Origin: Roseobacter weihaiensis | Lineage (GTDB): Bacteria > Pseudomonadota > Alphaproteobacteria > Rhodobacterales > Rhodobacteraceae | Length of the DNA: 64,000 bases | Reading direction: 5' to 3' | Assembly (NCBI RefSeq): GCF_020622345.1 | Contig: NZ_JACNMO010000017.1 | Coordinates: 61,256-125,255, forward strand | Shown: positions 54,007 to 61,685 of the stretch, piece by piece | Layout: each line of letters opens with the position of its first letter | Numbering within the stretch: position 1 is the first letter of the stretch | The notes under the pieces: generated by a model | Database searches by the model: none | Told to the model about the DNA's origin: nothing | What the model saw: only the letters and a program-made list of their open reading frames with translations | Made by a program: the position numbers and the translations under genes

Positions 54007-55752
54007 GTGGCTCCATCCGACAACACAGCTGGTGACCAAGGGCAGCGTTCGCATGCTGTTGAGATCGCGCGGCCCTCCCCGCCCGAGGTTGACCGTGTCG
54101 TCACGGCAATCATTGGGTCCGGTGTGCTGGGGAAAAGTGACCGGCGTGCCGCGCTGTTGCGATATCTCGTTGATCTGGAGTTGTCGGGCCGGGGGGCGGA
54201 GATCAAGGCCTTTGTCATTGCCGTAGATGTTCTGGGGCGCGACCAGTCTTTCGATCCGGCCAGCGATAGTATCGTGCGCTCGGAGATTGGCAGGCTGCGC
54301 GACGCGCTGAGGCTCTATTTCGCGGAAATGGCCCCGCGGGATCAATTGCGGATCGATATTCCCAAGGGGTCATATCGGCCGGTGTTTTCGTCTCTGCCGG
54401 AACAATTGCAATCGCCTCCGATCAGACCTCAGAAGGCGCGCAGGGCGATTGGCCTTGTCGTGCTGCTGTCCTGTGCGGTTCTCATTGCGATGTCTCTTTT
54501 TGGATGGCCCGTGCGTCAGACTGCACAGACCGGTGACGGGCGACCGTCTTCCGAACTGCCCTATGATCCCTTGCGCATCGTTGTCGCACCCGCCCAGTGG
54601 GTTGGTGATGACCCCAGGTACGAAACTTTTGCGCATGGGTTCAGAGCAGAGCTTATGATGGATTTATCCGCCTACCCATGGATGTCAGTTGTCTCACCGG
54701 TCGCGGATTTTGCCAGCCTTGATCCCGATCAGATCGACTTCGTACTCGATGTTGATGTGGACTGGAACGACAATACCATCCACGCCTATGCGCGGCTGAT
54801 CACCCTGCCAGACCAAGGCCTTGTGTGGAGCAACACTCAGTTCATTTCGACCGAAACCACTGCCATGCGGCGCGCTGTTGGTGATCTGGCAAGTCAGATT
54901 GCCATCAGGCTAGGCGCCTCTCGCGGGATTGCCCCGGCGCTCACAAAGGCCAAGATTACATCGGACGCCCCCGAAAACCTCGAGGCTTTTTTGTGTTATC
55001 TGGGGGTCCACAGGTATCTTGAGGTACCGACAGATCAGGCGCATCTGCACTTGAGAGACTGCCTGTCGGAGGCTGTCACAACATTCCCCAGCTTTGGCGA
55101 CGGCTGGGCGGCCCTGGCGTTGATCCACATCGACGAAGCGCGGTTTGGGAGCAATGCAAGACCGGGTGCCGACGCCTGGGCGGATGCAGAAGCCGCGATT
55201 GAACAGGCCTCGCGGTTTTCTCCCATTCGGATGTTGACGCTGAACATGGCGCTCGTTCACAGCATTGAGGCGCCGCAGCAGAACCTCGCTGAGTTTGATC
55301 GTTTGTCTGCCCTGCTGCTTGAACTCTATCCCAGACATCCTTCAACGCTCTACAACGTCGGGTCGCGGATGGCCGAGTTCGCCGGCGCGTGGGATGAGGG
55401 TCTATTCCTTGTGGATCAGGCTATCGCTCTCAATCCCAGCCCGCCCAGTGCCTATCACCTGACGCGGGCATACCACGTGGCAATGCAGGGCACCGAGGAG
55501 GAACTGTTGCAAGCAGTCAGACCGCTCACCGCGACAACTGCGACATCGCAGCTCTTGCTCAACTATCTTGCAGTCGGGGGCAACATGCTCACCGACGAAA
55601 CCCTGAAGTACCGGGACTTGATGAAAGCTCTAGGGCTGGTCACGGACGAAGACATCGTCAGGCATATCAAAGGGCGACGATATGTGGCCTCGCTTGAAAC
55701 GGCTTTGCTTGCACAACTGGACAGTGTTTTTCAGGCGAACGCGTCTCAGTGA
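54007..55752 (+). CDS. Membrane-anchored winged-helix-like protein with TPR-like C-terminal region
   Basis: A 581-residue protein. The N-terminal ~130 residues match the domain found at the head of many TPR/TolB-type and cyclase-linked proteins: SDRRAALLRYLVDLELSGRG, KAFVIAVDVLGRDQSFDPAS, DSIVRSEIGRLRDALRLYF and IDIPKGSYRPVF. One membrane segment follows (about 147-167). The remaining ~410 residues are mostly helical and repeat-like (for example FPSFGDGWAALALIHIDEAR, HPSTLYNVGSRMAEFAGAWD), as in TPR domains. By charge the N-terminal part should be cytoplasmic and the TPR part periplasmic. A signalling or envelope-sensing role is inferred. The start is GTG at 54007. Confidence 0.7.
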   Translation: MAPSDNTAGDQGQRSHAVEIARPSPPEVDRVVTAIIGSGVLGKSDRRAALLRYLVDLELSGRGAEIKAFVIAVDVLGRDQSFDPASDSIVRSEIGRLRDALRLYFAEMAPRDQLRIDIPKGSYRPVFSSLPEQLQSPPIRPQKARRAIGLVVLLSCAVLIAMSLFGWPVRQTAQTGDGRPSSELPYDPLRIVVAPAQWVGDDPRYETFAHGFRAELMMDLSAYPWMSVVSPVADFASLDPDQIDFVLDVDVDWNDNTIHAYARLITLPDQGLVWSNTQFISTETTAMRRAVGDLASQIAIRLGASRGIAPALTKAKITSDAPENLEAFLCYLGVHRYLEVPTDQAHLHLRDCLSEAVTTFPSFGDGWAALALIHIDEARFGSNARPGADAWADAEAAIEQASRFSPIRMLTLNMALVHSIEAPQQNLAEFDRLSALLLELYPRHPSTLYNVGSRMAEFAGAWDEGLFLVDQAIALNPSPPSAYHLTRAYHVAMQGTEEELLQAVRPLTATTATSQLLLNYLAVGGNMLTDETLKYRDLMKALGLVTDEDIVRHIKGRRYVASLETALLAQLDSVFQANASQ

Positions 55753-55801
55753 TTCAGACGGGTTGGGCCGGGTGGGTATGTCGAGCTGGTTACGGTTTTT
55801 C

Positions 55802-55837
55802 TTGACAATAAAGAGGTAAATCGAAATATGTCGATTT
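55802..55837 (+). promoter_or_regulatory. arsR-family promoter and operator, leaderless start
   Basis: A TTGACA box (55802-55807) is followed 17 bases later by AATATG near 55825-55830. A perfect 7-bp inverted repeat (AAATCGA at 55818-55824, TCGATTT at 55831-55837) covers the -10 region and runs to the base before the regulator's ATG at 55838. No Shine-Dalgarno lies at a usual distance (AAGAGG is 22 bases upstream). This suggests a leaderless message that the regulator represses by covering its own promoter. Confidence 0.6.
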
Positions 55838-56146
55838 ATGAACATAGACAAAGCATTTGCCGCCTTAAACAATCCGATCCGCCGCCAGATCCTCGTTTGG
55901 TTGAAGGATCGCGCGAATTTCCCACCTGCCTTGCCAGAGCATGCGGACCTTGACGGCGTATGTGTCGCGCACATTCAGGAAAAAGCAGCGCTGTCGCAAT
56001 CGACGATCTCCAACTACATGGGGCTTTTGAAAGATGCAGGGCTCGTTCTGTCCGCACGACACGGCCAATGGACATTCTACAGACGCAACGAGGCGGCGAT
56101 TGCCGAGCTGATGAAGCAATTGTCCGCAGAAATACTCTGCGAATGA
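55838..56146 (+). CDS. ArsR-family transcriptional regulator
   Basis: A 102-residue winged-helix repressor. The recognition-helix region is KAALSQSTISNYMGLLKDAG, followed by the wing LVLSARHGQWTFYRRNEAA. The N-terminus IDKAFAALNNPIRRQILVWL is typical of ArsR/SmtB. No classic metal site (ELCVCDL) is seen; the single cysteine in DGVCVAH may sense thiol or redox state. It is coupled by an ATGA overlap to an Old Yellow Enzyme gene, which it probably controls, and it likely binds the inverted repeat over its own start. Confidence 0.88.
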   Translation: MNIDKAFAALNNPIRRQILVWLKDRANFPPALPEHADLDGVCVAHIQEKAALSQSTISNYMGLLKDAGLVLSARHGQWTFYRRNEAAIAELMKQLSAEILCE

Positions 56147-57357
56147 TCGCGCAGAGCCTGACACTGCCCAACGGGGTCGTACTGAAGAATCGCATCGTCA
56201 AATCCGCCATGTCCGAGGCGCTTGCGGATGCAAATAGCAACCCCACATCGGACCAGATTGGCCTGTTTGAAAGGTGGAGCACGGGCGGCGCGGGGCTGCT
56301 GATAACAGGCAATACGCCCGTTGATCGCGACCACCTTGAGCATGCGGGCAACTTTGTGCTTGATGATCTGTCTGATATGGCGCGGGTCAAAGACCTCGCC
56401 CGCGCAGCAAAAAGTGGCGGCGCGAAGGTTTTGGCGCAGCTCGCGCATGCCGGGCGTCAGACACCGGCGGCTCTCAATCCGCATCCGATATCAATCTCCG
56501 ACCAGCCGCTCGATCTGGAGGGATACGGTGTTCCCGTCCCGGCGGGGGAGGCTGACTTTGCTGATATCATTGAGAAATTCACCCGCTCTGCGCTCTTGGC
56601 ACAGGATGCGGGGTTTGATGGGGTCGAGATACATGCCGCCCACGGGTATCTGCTCAGTTCAGCACTGTCGGGGCGTATCAACACGCGTCAGGATGGCTGG
56701 GGTGGCGCGCTTGAAAACCGGGCGCGGCTGGTGCTGGATGTGGTGCGGGCAGTGCGCAAGGCCGCAGCACCCGGCTTTATCGTTGCGGTCAAGCTGAACT
56801 CCTCTGATTTTCAAAAGGGCGGGTTTGATCATCACGACAGTGTCCGCGTGGCTGTCATGCTGGAAGGCGCAGGCGTCGATTTCATTGAAGTTTCGGGAGG
56901 GACCTTCGAGACGCCGACTGCCTATCAGCACCGCGCCAAAAGCGCTTCGACCGTTGCGCGGGAAGGGTACTTTCTGGACTATGCCACAGCGATGAAAGCG
57001 TCGCTCTCCATTCCATTGATGGTTACGGGGGGATTTCGGTCTGCGGGCGTGATGAATGCGGCCATCGCCGAGAACAAAACCGATCTGATCGGCATCGGGC
57101 GTCCGTTCATCATGGACCCGGCGTTTCCGTCGAAACTGATCCGCGGTGAGATTGCAGAGGTCCCGGCGGTCGAGCGGGATTTTCCGCCGGCGGAAGACCT
57201 GCCAAGGGGGGCCGTGCTGAATTGGTTTTGCGCGCAACTGGCGCATTTGGGGCAAAGGGGGCAGCCGGATATGAGCCTTTCTGTGCTGGAGGGCCATCAA
57301 CGATATCTTGAGAGCATCGCGCTGGCCACCAGGCGATTGCAGGCCGTCCGGCGATAG
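56143..57357 (+). CDS. NADH:flavin oxidoreductase, Old Yellow Enzyme family
   Basis: A 404-residue FMN enzyme of the OYE/2,4-dienoyl-CoA-reductase-like group. Seen are LKNRIVKSAMSEALAD at the FMN site, QLAHAGRQTP, FDGVEIHAAHGYLLS with the paired histidine-alanine-alanine-histidine motif, NTRQDGWGGALENRARLVL, and LIGIGRPFIMDP. Members reduce activated C=C bonds of enones, nitro compounds or other electrophiles. The start is the ATGA overlap with the ArsR gene; a longer reading would run into it. Pairing with a repressor suggests induction by an electrophile. The ~60 residues after the barrel have no second domain. Confidence 0.9.
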   Translation: MIAQSLTLPNGVVLKNRIVKSAMSEALADANSNPTSDQIGLFERWSTGGAGLLITGNTPVDRDHLEHAGNFVLDDLSDMARVKDLARAAKSGGAKVLAQLAHAGRQTPAALNPHPISISDQPLDLEGYGVPVPAGEADFADIIEKFTRSALLAQDAGFDGVEIHAAHGYLLSSALSGRINTRQDGWGGALENRARLVLDVVRAVRKAAAPGFIVAVKLNSSDFQKGGFDHHDSVRVAVMLEGAGVDFIEVSGGTFETPTAYQHRAKSASTVAREGYFLDYATAMKASLSIPLMVTGGFRSAGVMNAAIAENKTDLIGIGRPFIMDPAFPSKLIRGEIAEVPAVERDFPPAEDLPRGAVLNWFCAQLAHLGQRGQPDMSLSVLEGHQRYLESIALATRRLQAVRR

Positions 57358-57384
57358 CGCCGCGCTGTCGCACGGTTTTTTGTC

Positions 57385-58203
57385 TCACGCATCTTCGAAC
57401 GCGCTGTCTGCCAGATCCCGGAGGGCATCAAAGACACCCGCGCTGCCTGCCACGACGCGCCCGCCGTTTGCGATCATGTCGTCTGCGCTTTGCGCTTCGA
57501 TCCGGCCCCCGGCCTCTGCCACCAAAAGCTGACCGGCAAGGCAATCCCAGGCATTCATGTGTTCTTCGACATAACCGATCAAGCGCCCGGCCGCGACATA
57601 GGCCAGAGAGATCGCGCCGGAGGCATTTCGAAAGAACATTCCGTTGCGGGTCAGAAGTTGCTCGATCAGCTTGGTTGTGCTCTTTATTCCCGCGCGATTT
57701 GATCGGCCAATACCCACGCTGCCTCTGTCTATGGACCTCCCGGCGGGACAGACAATGGACATTCCGTTCAAGGTGGCCCCGGCGCCGCGCAGGGCGTTGA
57801 AAACCTCGTCATGCACGGGATCGAAAATCACGCCGATCTGGGTCTGGTCGTCCTTTACCACGGCCAACACGACCGTCCACGCGGGGATCGAATTGATAAA
57901 GTTTGCGGTGCCATCAATCGGGTCAATGACCCATCGATAGCCTGAGGTGCCGGGCTTTGGGGCATGTTCCTCGCCAATGATGCCATCTTCCGGAAAGGCA
58001 GCCTCGATCAGAGCACGGATATGCGTTTCGACGGCCTGATCCGCCTCTGTGACGAAATCCTGCACCCCTTTGTTCACGACGTCCAGACCGGCGACGCGGT
58101 TGTAGTATTCCAGCGCAAGAGCGCCACCGCTCTTGGCAATTTCACCGGCTGCCTCTGATCTGTTTTTCACTTGATCCGTCCTTTTGTTTGTTCTGGTCCG
58201 CAT
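57385..58203 (-). CDS. Inositol monophosphatase family protein
   Basis: A 272-residue magnesium-dependent phosphatase of the IMPase/CysQ superfamily. Metal-binding motifs are all visible: GEEHAP, WVIDPIDGTANFINSIP, and WDCLAGQLLVAEAGG. The DFVTEADQAVE motif is also kept. Substrates in the family include inositol-1-phosphate, 3'-phosphoadenosine-5'-phosphate and histidinol phosphate. It may start at GTG 58170 (VKNRSEAAGEI), which has AAGGA upstream, instead of 58203. It lies 24 bases after the histidine phosphatase on the same strand, so the two are probably co-transcribed. Confidence 0.9.
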   Translation of the reverse strand: MRTRTNKRTDQVKNRSEAAGEIAKSGGALALEYYNRVAGLDVVNKGVQDFVTEADQAVETHIRALIEAAFPEDGIIGEEHAPKPGTSGYRWVIDPIDGTANFINSIPAWTVVLAVVKDDQTQIGVIFDPVHDEVFNALRGAGATLNGMSIVCPAGRSIDRGSVGIGRSNRAGIKSTTKLIEQLLTRNGMFFRNASGAISLAYVAAGRLIGYVEEHMNAWDCLAGQLLVAEAGGRIEAQSADDMIANGGRVVAGSAGVFDALRDLADSAFEDA

Positions 58204-58227
58204 ATTGTCAAATGCTCTTGGTGTCGC

Positions 58228-58818
58228 TCAGCCGCTGTTGGCCAAGTGCTCTATCGGGCGCCAGGGCTGCGGTGGCGGGCCAAGGTCGCAGCCAAATGAG
58301 AAAAAGCACCCGCCACCACCGGGCCCCTGATCGTAGGCGCGGCTGATGGCAAGGCCGGACAAGTGGCAATATAGAAGCGTGCCGACACCGCCGTGGCCGA
58401 CAAAGACGACATCCCCGTCTTGGTGGTCTTGCAGCGCTGCCTGGACTTCGCCGACAATGCGCTCCTGTGCGGCACGCGCGGTTTCCCACCCTCTTACGCT
58501 TTCGTCGGGGGTGGCGAAAAACTGATCGGCCACGCATTCAAACACATCCGGCGGTAGGAAACCTGTCGCGCTGCGGTCGTTTTCATGCATCCGGTCGCGA
58601 ACCTCCAAAGAGCACCCCAGCGCGTCAGCCACAGGTTGCGCGGTCTCGAGGGCCTTGACCTCACCACTGCTGATCACACGCCGTGTTCCCGCCAGCGCAT
58701 TGGACCTTGCAAGGGTCTCAATGCGGGACCGACCCAGATCACTGAGCGACCACTGGCGCACCTCTTTGTGAGGATCAACAAGCACCTGGGGGTGTGAGAT
58801 ATAGCGCGCGATAGCCAT
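58228..58818 (-). CDS. Histidine phosphatase family protein (phosphoglycerate mutase-like)
   Basis: A 196-residue protein of the histidine phosphatase superfamily. The N-terminus is MAIARYISHPQVLVDPHKEV, where the family usually has R-H-G: the nucleophile histidine is kept but the arginine is serine and the glycine is proline. The second half has GDVVFVGHGGVGTLLYCHLS, carrying the second catalytic histidine, and ISSGEVKALETAQPVADALG, the third-position arginine region (SSGEVKALETA). The start at 58818 is chosen because the longer reading to 58989 lacks similarity. The next gene on the strand is the inositol phosphatase. Substrate unknown. Confidence 0.82.
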   Translation of the reverse strand: MAIARYISHPQVLVDPHKEVRQWSLSDLGRSRIETLARSNALAGTRRVISSGEVKALETAQPVADALGCSLEVRDRMHENDRSATGFLPPDVFECVADQFFATPDESVRGWETARAAQERIVGEVQAALQDHQDGDVVFVGHGGVGTLLYCHLSGLAISRAYDQGPGGGGCFFSFGCDLGPPPQPWRPIEHLANSG

Positions 58819-59137
58819 CGGTCTGACTACCGCGTTTTTCTGCAGCGCAACAACCCAAGGCAAGTCGATTTTTTCTGTAATGGTCCCGCACCGCTGACCC
58901 TTCAAGTCAACACCTGCCGAACGGGGCGTTCCGGCTCTGCACGCGCGGGTATGCTGCGGGATCGACCGGCCATCTTCGGCTCGTATCATGGCTGCCGTCC
59001 GATTTAACTGGTTGTGTTTGTTTTTTTATTGCTAAACTAAGGACCGGGCCAAGCGTTGCTTGGTCAGGGGGCGAGCAGCGGCATGAAACGCCGATCTGGT
59101 CCTCCTTTTTCAAAAGGGGTTATTTGAGGCTCGGGAC
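58819..59137. promoter_or_regulatory. Divergent intergenic region before the FecR-cyclase operon
   Basis: A 319-base gap. An AT-rich stretch TTGTGTTTGTTTTTTTATTG (about 59011-59030) may be part of a promoter for the FecR gene. A short hairpin CCAAGC-GTT-GCTTGG (59049-59063) lies in its probable leader. GAGG at 59125-59128 is the likely ribosome site. No other gene was seen. Confidence 0.4.
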
Positions 59138-59692
59138 GTGAAAAAAGTATTCAAACGATTGCATCAGATGCTGGGTGCGCGCAGGTCTCCCCTGCTTTTT
59201 GCAGTTTCGCTGGGGGCCGCGTTGCACCTTCATCCCGCTGGTGCCATGGCGGATGAGGCCTGCACCTTTACCCGTCAGGCCGACCCTGTGCGGGAGATCA
59301 TATCCTGTGGTGAAGGTTTGGTTTTTGAGCGTGAAACAACGGCGCAGATCACTGTCTTTGACCGGGCAGGTGACGCGCCGCCCCGTGCGATCGAAATCGA
59401 AGGCGGGGCGATCCTGATCGATGTGGTTCCAGGGGCTCAGCCCACTCAGATCAGAACCCCCCATGCCATCGCGGCCGTCAGGGGAACGACCTATGTCGTG
59501 CAGGTCAGCGCGACCGGGACATCGGTTTTCGTGATCGAAGGGACCGTTGAAGTGCGCAAGCGCGATGACGACGCACAGCTGGTTCAGCTCGGCGCTGGAC
59601 AGGGTGTCGATGTATCTGCGGATGAACCTCTTGACGTCACGCAGTGGGAGCCCGACCGGGCCGCTCGTCTATTGGCGCGTTTCGGCAGATGA
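59138..59692 (+). CDS. FecR-domain periplasmic protein
   Basis: A 184-residue exported protein, signal peptide around RSPLLFAVSLGAALHLHPAG with AMA before DEACTF. The mature region is a FecR domain: EIEGGAILIDVVPGAQPTQI, RTPHAIAAVRGTTYVVQVSA and TSVFVIEGTVEVRKR. FecR domains sit in the periplasm and pass signals to or scaffold membrane partners. It is translationally coupled (ATGA) to the CHASE2-cyclase, the partner usually found with it. The start is GTG at 59138. Confidence 0.88.
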   Translation: MKKVFKRLHQMLGARRSPLLFAVSLGAALHLHPAGAMADEACTFTRQADPVREIISCGEGLVFERETTAQITVFDRAGDAPPRAIEIEGGAILIDVVPGAQPTQIRTPHAIAAVRGTTYVVQVSATGTSVFVIEGTVEVRKRDDDAQLVQLGAGQGVDVSADEPLDVTQWEPDRAARLLARFGR

Positions 59693-61506
59693 TGCAAAGC
59701 GATGTCCGTCCGGTGGCGGCGATTGCCATTGGACTGATCGGCGCTGCGCTCTGGACTGTCTTTCTCGCTGTGCCGCATGTTCGCGGAACCGCAAGCTTCC
59801 TGGACGCTGCCGAAGCGCAATCGATGGACCTTCGCCAATCGCTCCTGGGTGCGCTGCAAACATCCGAAGACGTTGTCATCGTGGCCATTGATGATGCGAC
59901 CTTTGCCGCGCGTGGCGAAGAGATCAAGGATAACCGGCAGCTTCTTGCACAGGTTATTCGCGGCATTCAGCAAAGTGGCGCGCGCGCCCTTGCCATGGAT
60001 GTTCTGCTGGCAGATCCCGGCACCCCGTCGTCCGATGCTGAGCTGGCAGCATCACTGAGCTCGATGCCTGCCACGATCGCGGCTGCAGCCAGCTTTGAGA
60101 CGGGCGCGGAGGGACAGGGACGGGCCGAGGCTTCGGGAATACTATGGCCGCAGCCAATCTTTCGGGATGCAGCGCAGGCAGGCCTAGTCAATCTGTCCAC
60201 TGACGCCGGCGGCACACCGCGCTATGCGCCGCTTTTGTTTACCCTTGAGGGTACGGTTCATCCATCGCTGGCTCTCTTGGCGGCCGCCTCCGTCTCAGCA
60301 GAGCAGGTCGCTGTCCGCAGCGATCACTTGCTGATTGGAGGACGCCGCGTGCCGCTGGACGCCGGTGCCAATCTGCCGCTCCGCTATATTGGTCCCGCAA
60401 GTACGGTGCCCACATTCAGTGCGCGTCCGCTCCTGTCAGGACCGATGGGCGATCAGCTGTCAGGCAAACTGGTTGTCTTGGGTTTCACGGCCTCTGCCAT
60501 GGGTGACCGGTTCCCGACCCCCTTTGACGATAGCCTGCCAGGGGTAGAGGTCATCGCCACGTCCATCGGGCAGCTCCTGGGCGGGCCCACGCTCCGCCGG
60601 GATGCTCAGGTGCGATGGCTGGACGCGGCACATGCCGTGACGCTCGCAGGCATTACAACCGGTCTGATCGTCGCCTTGCCTCTGGCCACGGGGGCTCCGG
60701 CCGCTGCGGTTTTGCTACTGACATCGATGGTGGGCGTGTTGATCTTTTTCGCCAGCGGGCTTTGGCTCAGTGCGGCCCTGCCGCTGGCTGCGGCCGGTCC
60801 ACCAGTCGCAGTTGCGGGGGCATGGCGCTACGGGCGCGAACGGCGGCTTGCGCAAAGATCGGAACGCGCGGTTCAGAACCTTCGCAGGTTCCAGTCACCC
60901 TCCCTGGTCAGAAAAATACAGGATGACCCCGGGTATCTGTCACAACCGGTTGAGCAACATTTAATCATCTTTTTCATTGACTTGAGTGGCTTTACCGGGC
61001 TGTCTCAACGTTTGGGAGCGGATGGGACACAAAGCTTGCTCAAGACGTTCCATACGTTGATCGCAGATGTTGTTGTCGCGCAGGGCGGCAGCGTTTTCAA
61101 CTTCATGGGAGACGGAGCGCTTGCGGTGTTCGGCCTTGAGGAGGATCCAGCAGTTGCGCCAGCGGACGCGGCGTTGGAGGCGGCATTTGACCTGACAGAT
61201 GCGATCTCAAGCCAAAGGGTCAGTGAGCTGCCGGATGTCCGTTTGGGATGCCGTATCGGGTTGCACGCAGGTTTGGCAACCCTGTCGCGCCTTGGTGCGG
61301 AAGACCATCAGCAAGTGACTGTCACGGGAGATAACGTCAACCTTTCCAGTCGGTTGATGGAGGTTGCAAAGACCGAAAAGGTGACCATTGTGGCCAGTCA
61401 CGCGTTCTCGGAGGCGCTGCAATCCCAGCCGCGAAGACCGCCGGTGCGCAAGATAGAGGCCCCAATCCGTGGTCGGGCGGGCACCGTCAACGTTCTGGTC
61501 TGGTAG
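59689..61506 (+). CDS. CHASE2-domain adenylate/guanylate cyclase
   Basis: A 605-residue membrane sensor cyclase. Order: an N-terminal membrane segment (about 8-28); a CHASE2 sensor domain in the periplasm (about 40-320), with VVIVAIDDATFAARGEEIKD and VIATSIGQLLGGPTL; three membrane segments (about 325-400); then a class III cyclase domain (about 420-605). Metal-binding aspartates are in FFIDLSGFTGLSQRL and FNFMGDGALAVFG. The transition-state motif is VTVTGDNVNLSSRLMEVA. It should make cAMP or cGMP when the FecR/CHASE2 module is triggered. The start is the ATGA overlap with the FecR gene. Confidence 0.92.
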   Translation: MMQSDVRPVAAIAIGLIGAALWTVFLAVPHVRGTASFLDAAEAQSMDLRQSLLGALQTSEDVVIVAIDDATFAARGEEIKDNRQLLAQVIRGIQQSGARALAMDVLLADPGTPSSDAELAASLSSMPATIAAAASFETGAEGQGRAEASGILWPQPIFRDAAQAGLVNLSTDAGGTPRYAPLLFTLEGTVHPSLALLAAASVSAEQVAVRSDHLLIGGRRVPLDAGANLPLRYIGPASTVPTFSARPLLSGPMGDQLSGKLVVLGFTASAMGDRFPTPFDDSLPGVEVIATSIGQLLGGPTLRRDAQVRWLDAAHAVTLAGITTGLIVALPLATGAPAAAVLLLTSMVGVLIFFASGLWLSAALPLAAAGPPVAVAGAWRYGRERRLAQRSERAVQNLRRFQSPSLVRKIQDDPGYLSQPVEQHLIIFFIDLSGFTGLSQRLGADGTQSLLKTFHTLIADVVVAQGGSVFNFMGDGALAVFGLEEDPAVAPADAALEAAFDLTDAISSQRVSELPDVRLGCRIGLHAGLATLSRLGAEDHQQVTVTGDNVNLSSRLMEVAKTEKVTIVASHAFSEALQSQPRRPPVRKIEAPIRGRAGTVNVLVW

Positions 61507-61685
61507 CTGTTGCTGCCAGTCCGCGGCTGTAATGCGCTGAAATCCAAGTACTTTTAGGATCTTCTTTGGCTCATAGGGCCGGATTGCCTGCCAAAATTGT
61601 TTACGCAACTGTTTTGATTGTTAAGCGCTTCTTAGGAGGTATCTGCGATGCAAAACGGTGGACCGTTGAATAATGAGGCGCGAAA

